64,000 bases of DNA from GCA-2705995 sp048267965 (GTDB lineage Bacteria; Bacteroidota; Bacteroidia; Flavobacteriales_G; Salibacteraceae). Position 1 is the first letter of the stretch; every line of letters starts with the position of its first letter. Below the pieces are notes generated by a model. That model saw only the letters and a program-made list of their open reading frames with translations. It was not told the DNA's origin and did no database searches. The stretch lies in the NCBI GenBank assembly GCA_048267965.1, contig JBLWWK010000001.1, positions 620,001 to 684,000 of the forward strand, in the 5' to 3' direction. The position numbers were made by a program, and so were the translations under genes. Of this stretch, positions 58,775-64,000 are shown one piece after another.

Positions 58775-60187
58775 TTAGTTGATGCCGCCACCGAGGGCTC
58801 TAAAAATATTCACTTCGTTTTGCAGATGAAGTGAGGTGGTTTCTAATCGCTGTAATTGCACATCGAGCAAATTACCTTGAGCAATTAATACATCTAAATA
58901 ATTGGTTAAACCAGCATTTAAAAGTTCTTTAGAATCACTAAACGATTGATTTAGAGTAGATTCTTGTTGAGTTAATAAATTCAGTTTGGTGGTAGTTAAC
59001 TCTTGCGTTTTCAACAAATTACTCACTTCTAAGCTGGCATTTAACACCGTTTGCTGAAAACGAAGTAAACTTTGTTCCATATCTATTTTGGCTACTTCTT
59101 TTTGCGTTTTTAACTGTCGGCCATTAAAAATAGGCTGTGTAATTCCGGCTGTTAACGTGTTAAATAAAGAGCTTGGGTCTATCCAATTTGTAAAAGCCAA
59201 ACTCTGAAAACCACTACTGGCCGATAACCGAATGTTTGGGTACATAGCGGCTTTGGCTACATTGTACTCTTCGAAAAACGATCTAAAATCGAGTTCCGCT
59301 TCTTTTACATCGGGGCGATTACTCAAAATCTCCATGGGTAAACCCACTTTAAAATCGGCTCGATCTGATTGCTCTTCTAATGTGCTTCGCACTACGGTTG
59401 AGGTTGATTTACCGGTAAGTAACACCAATTCATTTTCTAAATTGAAAATGAGATTTTCAACATCGGTAAGCAATACTTGGGCTTGCAATAATTGAGATTC
59501 TGCTAACGAAACCGATACGCTATTGGCCTGTCCGCTTTCTTTCAACGCTTTTTGTGTTTCTACACTCTCTTGGCGAATTTCAACCGTTTTTGTCAATAAA
59601 ACTTTGCGTTTATCGGCACTGAGCAATTGATAATACGTGTTGGCAATATTGGCAATCAGTAAGGTTTGAACTGTTTGTTGAGCAGTAATTGATTTCGAAA
59701 ATCGAGCCTTACTCGCCAACCGCTGACTGTTAATTTTTCCCCAAATATCGGCCTCCCAAGAGATGGTTCCTGATAAATCGTGATTGGTAAAAGGTTCTGA
59801 AAAGAAACTACCAAACTGCGAATTTTCTGCTTGCTTTTGGCGTTGAATGCTTGCGCCAGCATCGATTGTAGGCAATTGACTGGCTCTACCTTGCTTAAAC
59901 TGCGCATTGAATTTTTCAATGGTTTTTAATGCAATTTGGTTGTTGTAATTGTGCGCCAAAGCCGTGTCGATATAGGCAATTAGAATAGAATCGGTAAAGA
60001 AATCTCTCCATTGTTCTACCTCAAAAGGCTCGTTGTTTTCTTGCGCCAAACTGTCTAATCTAAAAAGATAGTCGTCTTTGGTAATTTCGGGAGCTTCGTA
60101 CTTTTTGGTGACCACGCAAGCACTCATTAATGTAGCAATCAGTAGGAACCCGATTATTCGATAAGTCATGTTTCTATGCTTGTTCAT
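58775..60187 (-). CDS. Outer-membrane factor (TolC/NodT/OprM-like lipoprotein) of the RND pump
   Basis: About 470 residues with the start at ATG 60187 (MNKHRNMTYR; ATG 60169 is also possible). The lipobox is GFLLIATLMSAC. Two OEP repeats hold the coiled coils (IALKTIEKFNAQFKQGRASQLPTIDAGASIQRQ ...; VDLPVS-type LLTGKST, LPMEILSNRPDVKEAELDFRSF). The latter, LP-x-x-LSNRPDV, is the hallmark of NodT-type factors. It overlaps the RND pump gene by 14 bp, so it is last gene of the operon, ending at the strong terminator. Confidence 0.93.
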   Translation of the reverse strand: MNKHRNMTYRIIGFLLIATLMSACVVTKKYEAPEITKDDYLFRLDSLAQENNEPFEVEQWRDFFTDSILIAYIDTALAHNYNNQIALKTIEKFNAQFKQGRASQLPTIDAGASIQRQKQAENSQFGSFFSEPFTNHDLSGTISWEADIWGKINSQRLASKARFSKSITAQQTVQTLLIANIANTYYQLLSADKRKVLLTKTVEIRQESVETQKALKESGQANSVSVSLAESQLLQAQVLLTDVENLIFNLENELVLLTGKSTSTVVRSTLEEQSDRADFKVGLPMEILSNRPDVKEAELDFRSFFEEYNVAKAAMYPNIRLSASSGFQSLAFTNWIDPSSLFNTLTAGITQPIFNGRQLKTQKEVAKIDMEQSLLRFQQTVLNASLEVSNLLKTQELTTTKLNLLTQQESTLNQSFSDSKELLNAGLTNYLDVLIAQGNLLDVQLQRLETTSLHLQNEVNIFRALGGGIN

Positions 60188-63100
60188 GATTCGTTTTTTT
60201 AGAAGTAACTTTTTCGTGTAACCACTGAAAAGTAGCGTACAAGACAGGAATAAAAAATACACCAACAACGGTTCCTACCAATAAACCACCAGCAGCACCT
60301 GTACCAATTGAGCGGTTCCCCAATTCACCAACGCCCGAAGCAAAAACCAGCGGAACTAATCCGAGAATAAACGCGAACGAAGTCATCAAAATAGGACGTA
60401 AACGCTCTTTGGCTCCTTCGATGGCTGCATCGAAAATAGACAAGCCTTCTTCTCTTCGTTGTTTCGAAAACTCTACAATTAAAATGGCGTTTTTAGCCAG
60501 TAAACCCACCAGCATAATCAGTGCAATTTGAAAGTAGATGTTGTTTTCTAAACCGGTAATCAAGGTAAAGAGGAAAGCACCTGCAATACCAATGGGCAGT
60601 GAAAATAACACCGAAAACGGCAGTAAAAAACTTTCGTATTGAGCCGCTAAAAAGAAGAACGCGAACAAGATGCTAAGCGCAAGAACGATGGGAGCTTGTC
60701 CGGCACTGCTTATTTCTTCTTGAGTAATTCCACTAAATTCTACACCGTAATTAAGGGGTAATTTTTGGGCTTCTTCTTGAATGGCTTTAATAGCATCTCC
60801 GGTGCTGAAACCAGAACCAACACTTCCGTTTACCGAAACCGAATTGTAAAGATTAAAACGGCTCAGTTGCTGAGGTCCGGTGGTTTGGGTTAAACTCACC
60901 AAGGCGGTAATAGGTATCATCTGGTTGGTATTGCTTTTAACAAACACCTTATTTAAATCTCTTTCGTCTTTCCTAAATTCTGGAGAAGATTGAATAAACA
61001 CTCGATACGGCTTTCCAAACTGGTTAAAATCAGAAATGTACATTCCACCGTAAAAACCTTGTAATGTGTTGAAAATCGAAGAAATTTCAACGCCCATACG
61101 CTTGGCTTTGGGCACATCAACAGAAAGCTCGTATTGCGGATACCCCGTGTTAAGTGAGTTAGAGGCAAACAATACTTCTGGTCGTTGAGTTAGGTTTTGC
61201 AAAAACTCTCGGGTAACTTGATCAAGTTGATCAACGGTTCCTGCCTGCTTATCGAGTAATTTAAACTCAAAACCATCTGATTCTCCGTATCCTGGTACGC
61301 TCGATGGTGCAAAGAACAAGATTTTGGCATCTTTCACCTTAGCAGCAGCAGCACTTAATTTGGCCTGAATACTAGCAAGGTCGCCACCTTCGTCTGTTCT
61401 ATCTGCCCAATCTTTTAGCAAAACAAAACCTAATGCGTTAGAGCTTCCCGGGCCAGAGAAAAAGTTTCTACCAGCGGTGTACGAGAACTTCTTTACATTC
61501 TCAAGCTTACTTATTTCATCGTTAATTTGCTTGAGACTCGCCATGGTTCTTCCTAACGAAGCGCCCGGTGGTAGCTCTAAATTCATGAAGATAACGGCCC
61601 TATCTTCTGATGGTACAAATCCTTGCGGAGTAAGTTTATTGGCTCCTACCACTAAGAAAACCGATAAAATAATGACTACAGCCGTAATCCATTTGTGCTT
61701 CAATAACTTGGCAACCGAAGCAGAATAACGGTGTTTTAAAACATCAAAGGCAGCGTTAAAAGCCGCATAAAATCGCTTTAAGAGTGTGGTTTTTTCACCT
61801 TCTTTTTCATGGTGAATGGGTTTTAAGAAAATAGCGCATAAAGCGGGAGAAAGCGTAAGGGCATTCAGCGCAGAAATAAAAATGGCTACTACCAATGTAA
61901 TTCCAAATTGTTGGTAAAACACGCCTGTAGGACCCGATATAAAGGTAATGGGAATAAAAACAGCCAGCATAACCAAGGTAATCGAAACGATGGCTCCGCT
62001 AATTTCGCTCATGGCTTTTTTAGAAGCTTCGGCCGGGTTCGTAATCCCTTTTTCAAGTTTAGCATGCACCGCTTCTACCACCACAATGGCATCGTCTACC
62101 ACAATCCCAATTCCTAAAATAAGGGCAAATAGCGTGAGTAAGTTCATAGAAAAACCGAACAGGTTCAAGAAGAAAAAGGCTCCTACAATTGAAACAGGCA
62201 CGGCAATAACTGGAATAATGGTAGAGCGTAAGTCTTGTAAAAAGATAAACACCACAATAAACACCAAGATAAAAGCTTCGATAAGCGTTTTGGTCACTTT
62301 GTCGATTGATGCTTCTAAAAAGTGATTGGTATTGTAATTTTCTACCATGTAGACGCCATCCGGAAAATTGGCGCGCAACTCTTCAATTTTGCTAATCAGC
62401 GCATCGTTAATAGCTTGAGCGTTGGTGTTGGGCAACTGATAAACTCCAAAAGTGATAGATGGTCTACCATCTGAGCGAGAAGCCGTAGAATAAGAAAGCG
62501 CATCTAATTCGACTTTGGCTACATCGCGTAAAAACAAGAACGAACCATCTGTTTCGGTTCTCAGTACAATATCTCCGTACTCTTTGGCATCTTTATAACG
62601 GCCTTTGTATTTGAGAACATACTCGAAAGATTGACCAGAGTTTTGACCGAGTGAACCCGGTGCCGCTTCGGTACTTTGCTCTAAAATAGCTGCGTTTACT
62701 TCTTGTGGCGTAAGATTGTAATTGGCCATTTTTACAGGGTCTAGCCAAATTCTCATGGCGTAATCTTTACCGCCAAAAACATCAATTTTACTCACTCCGC
62801 TTACCCTTTGCAATTCAGGAATTACATTGAGCTTCAGGTAGTTTTGCAAAAATGTTTCATCGTATGCTTCGTTGTCAGACGCCAGCGAAGTATACATCAA
62901 TGCTGAGTTTTGCGTTTTTTGAACAATGACTCCGTTTCGAATTACTTCAGCGGGCAACACAGCGTTGGCACGAGACACCCTATTTTGCACGTTTACAGCG
63001 GCAATGTCGGGATCGATACCTTGATGAAAAACAATCGAAATATTGGCAGAACCATTATTATTGGCAGTAGAAGTAATGTATTTCATGCCTTCCACACCGT

Positions 63101-63311
63101 TAATTTGCTCTTCGATGGGCACAATCACACTCTCAATAATGGTTTTGGCGTTTGCACCACGAAAAGAGGTGCTGATTTCAACGGTTGGTGGAGCAATTTC
63201 TGGGTATTGCGATACTGGAATAGACCAAATTCCGATGGCTCCTAAAATCAACGTAACCACTGCGATTACTGTAGATAGTATCGGTCTTTCTATAAATTTC
63301 TGTAACATCAA
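60174..63311 (-). CDS. RND efflux pump, HAE1 (AcrB/MexB-like) family
   Basis: The 1045-residue inner-membrane pump starts MMLQKFIERPILSTVIAVVTLILGAIGIWSIPVSQYPEIAPPTVEIS. The TM4 proton relay is GIGIVVDDAIVVVEAVHAKLEKG (Asp-Asp, as in AcrB). Other family blocks are SGPTGVFYQQFGITLVVAIFISALNALTLSPALCA, PQGFVPSEDRAVIFMNLELPPGASL and AKNAILIVEFSKQRREEG. It exports drugs, bile-like compounds or lipids. It lies between the adaptor gene (3 bp gap) and the outer-membrane factor gene. Confidence 0.96.
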   Translation of the reverse strand: MMLQKFIERPILSTVIAVVTLILGAIGIWSIPVSQYPEIAPPTVEISTSFRGANAKTIIESVIVPIEEQINGVEGMKYITSTANNNGSANISIVFHQGIDPDIAAVNVQNRVSRANAVLPAEVIRNGVIVQKTQNSALMYTSLASDNEAYDETFLQNYLKLNVIPELQRVSGVSKIDVFGGKDYAMRIWLDPVKMANYNLTPQEVNAAILEQSTEAAPGSLGQNSGQSFEYVLKYKGRYKDAKEYGDIVLRTETDGSFLFLRDVAKVELDALSYSTASRSDGRPSITFGVYQLPNTNAQAINDALISKIEELRANFPDGVYMVENYNTNHFLEASIDKVTKTLIEAFILVFIVVFIFLQDLRSTIIPVIAVPVSIVGAFFFLNLFGFSMNLLTLFALILGIGIVVDDAIVVVEAVHAKLEKGITNPAEASKKAMSEISGAIVSITLVMLAVFIPITFISGPTGVFYQQFGITLVVAIFISALNALTLSPALCAIFLKPIHHEKEGEKTTLLKRFYAAFNAAFDVLKHRYSASVAKLLKHKWITAVVIILSVFLVVGANKLTPQGFVPSEDRAVIFMNLELPPGASLGRTMASLKQINDEISKLENVKKFSYTAGRNFFSGPGSSNALGFVLLKDWADRTDEGGDLASIQAKLSAAAAKVKDAKILFFAPSSVPGYGESDGFEFKLLDKQAGTVDQLDQVTREFLQNLTQRPEVLFASNSLNTGYPQYELSVDVPKAKRMGVEISSIFNTLQGFYGGMYISDFNQFGKPYRVFIQSSPEFRKDERDLNKVFVKSNTNQMIPITALVSLTQTTGPQQLSRFNLYNSVSVNGSVGSGFSTGDAIKAIQEEAQKLPLNYGVEFSGITQEEISSAGQAPIVLALSILFAFFFLAAQYESFLLPFSVLFSLPIGIAGAFLFTLITGLENNIYFQIALIMLVGLLAKNAILIVEFSKQRREEGLSIFDAAIEGAKERLRPILMTSFAFILGLVPLVFASGVGELGNRSIGTGAAGGLLVGTVVGVFFIPVLYATFQWLHEKVTSKKTNHEQA

Positions 63312-63314
63312 ATT

Positions 63315-64000
63315 CTATTTAAATAACGGTACGAACGCGTTGACCAAACTATCTGCGCTAATCTTTTTGGGTTGAATTACCGAATTCGGATAAACCTTGC
63401 CCAATCCTTGGGCTAGAATAATTTCTCCGGGTTCTAAGCCTGATTCAATTACCAAGTATTTTCCGGCTTTTTGAGCAATTTCTAACGGACGCATTTTTAG
63501 GGTGTCGCCTTGGCTTAAAACATAGGCCATTTTCTTTCCTTGAATGCTGATGGTAGACATATCTGGAATGGCAATTCGGTTGGTAAATTCTTCAGGAATA
63601 ATCACCGTTCCGGTATTTCCGCTGAGTAATTCGCCCTTGGGGTTTTCGAATACGGCACGCAATTGAATAGCCCCACCATTCATAGAAATTTTCCCTGTTG
63701 AAGCCTCGATTTTTCCGGGTATTGGGTAACGGGTTCCTTCACTTAATTGCAGCTGAACAGATGGGAGGGCTTCAATTTTTTCGATGAGCGAATTGCCTTC
63801 TACATTGCTAGTTAGTTGATGCAGAGTAGTTTCGCTCACTGAAAAGTAGGCGTACACTTGTTGAGTGTTAGATACGGTGGTTAAACCGTTAGGCGAGGCA
63901 CTGTTTACCAAAGAACCTAAGCGATAATTGAGTTTACCTACAAAACCATCGATGGGGCTTACAATATTGGTGTAATCTTGATTGGCTTGGTTGGCATTTT
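63315..64000 (-). CDS. RND periplasmic adaptor (AcrA/MexA-like), 5' part outside window
   Basis: This is the C-terminal ~228 residues of a HlyD-family adaptor; the frame is open to the right edge. Visible are the end of the coiled coil (NANQANQDY), the second lipoyl half (TNIVSPIDGFVGKLNYRLGSLVNSASPNGLTTVSN), the beta barrel (VYAYFSVSETTLHQL, IPGKIEASTGKISMNGGAIQLRAVFENPKGELLSGNTGTVIIPEEF) and the membrane-proximal domain (VLSQGDTLKMRPLEIAQKAGKYLVIESGLEPGEIILAQGLGKVYPNSVIQPK). It is first gene of the three-gene efflux operon that can be seen. Confidence 0.93.
   Translation of the reverse strand, partial: NANQANQDYTNIVSPIDGFVGKLNYRLGSLVNSASPNGLTTVSNTQQVYAYFSVSETTLHQLTSNVEGNSLIEKIEALPSVQLQLSEGTRYPIPGKIEASTGKISMNGGAIQLRAVFENPKGELLSGNTGTVIIPEEFTNRIAIPDMSTISIQGKKMAYVLSQGDTLKMRPLEIAQKAGKYLVIESGLEPGEIILAQGLGKVYPNSVIQPKKISADSLVNAFVPLFK

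Noticed and set aside
11844..60279. Genic copies of the 10-mer as pure codon bias
   Set aside because: Gly-Thr is often coded GGA-ACC here, so bias contributes (one Val-Gly-Thr at about 41271 is coded otherwise), but the intergenic hairpin copies need another explanation. Kept as a finding, with this caveat.

Overview
The window looks like a chromosomal segment of an AT-rich member of the Bacteroidota. Supporting signs are a TonB-dependent receptor with an N-terminal carboxypeptidase-regulatory-like domain, a DUF4856/imelysin/HTTM operon, a PnuT thiamine transporter behind a TPP riboswitch, a fused CzcA-TolC metal pump, many lipoproteins with a Cys lipobox, no clear Shine-Dalgarno sequences, and promoter -7 elements of the TAnnTTTG type. 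I do not see enough to name a genus. I found no tRNA, rRNA, insertion sequence, integrase or CRISPR array.

Layout. 1-2793: end of a catalase-peroxidase (katG) and a PerM/AI-2E-type permease. 3283-9717 (minus): defence island 1, a type III restriction-modification operon (XRE regulator, Mod, S23-like four-helix protein, Fic protein, Res). Between fic and res lies a six-copy, 41-bp-period array of imperfect palindromes. 10143-16580: AraC/GyrI regulator, MarR-GNAT-small membrane protein operon, a GNAT gene broken by a stop codon, an acyltransferase, a uracil-DNA glycosylase, an SDR and a Crp/Fnr regulator. 16671-22432 (minus): ankyrin lipoprotein, then a DJ-1/MFS/LLM-oxidoreductase/aldo-keto-reductase operon with a Crp-type palindrome in its promoter region and a Crp/Fnr gene just upstream. 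22648-28247: propeller-like lipoprotein, membrane protein, and a TPR histidine kinase with its LuxR-type regulator. 28418-36197: divalent metal efflux cluster (His-rich protein, CzcA-OMF fusion, adaptor, small lipoprotein, HupE/UreJ protein, membrane-anchor protein). 36295-38369: secreted or envelope proteins. 38458-40207: TPP riboswitch, PnuT and a flavin acyl-CoA-dehydrogenase-like enzyme. 40282-42077: DUF2461, GNAT, VOC. 42290-52119: defence island 2 (MazEF-like pair, zinc-ribbon/Vsr-like nuclease, then hsdM, ORF6N-PLD, GIY-YIG, hsdS, AlbA_2 ATPase, hsdR). 52466-58542: iron-type operon. 58775-64000 (minus): HAE1-type RND efflux operon, whose adaptor runs off the window.

Three patterns cut across the genes. 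(1) A 10-mer, GGTTCCTACC or its complement, occurs at least 19 times by eye, in intergenic hairpins and inside genes (always read as Val-Pro-Thr or Val-Gly-Thr). It is absent from both restriction-modification operons. (2) Each restriction operon carries its own different in-frame small repeat family. (3) In island 2 the last ~23-30 bp of hsdM are duplicated at the end of each extra gene placed before hsdS, as if genes had been added as cassettes.

Best candidates for something undescribed are the 41-bp palindrome array before res, the hsdM-end cassette junctions, the dispersed 10-mer, and the TPP-controlled flavoenzyme. All coordinates and counts were read by eye.
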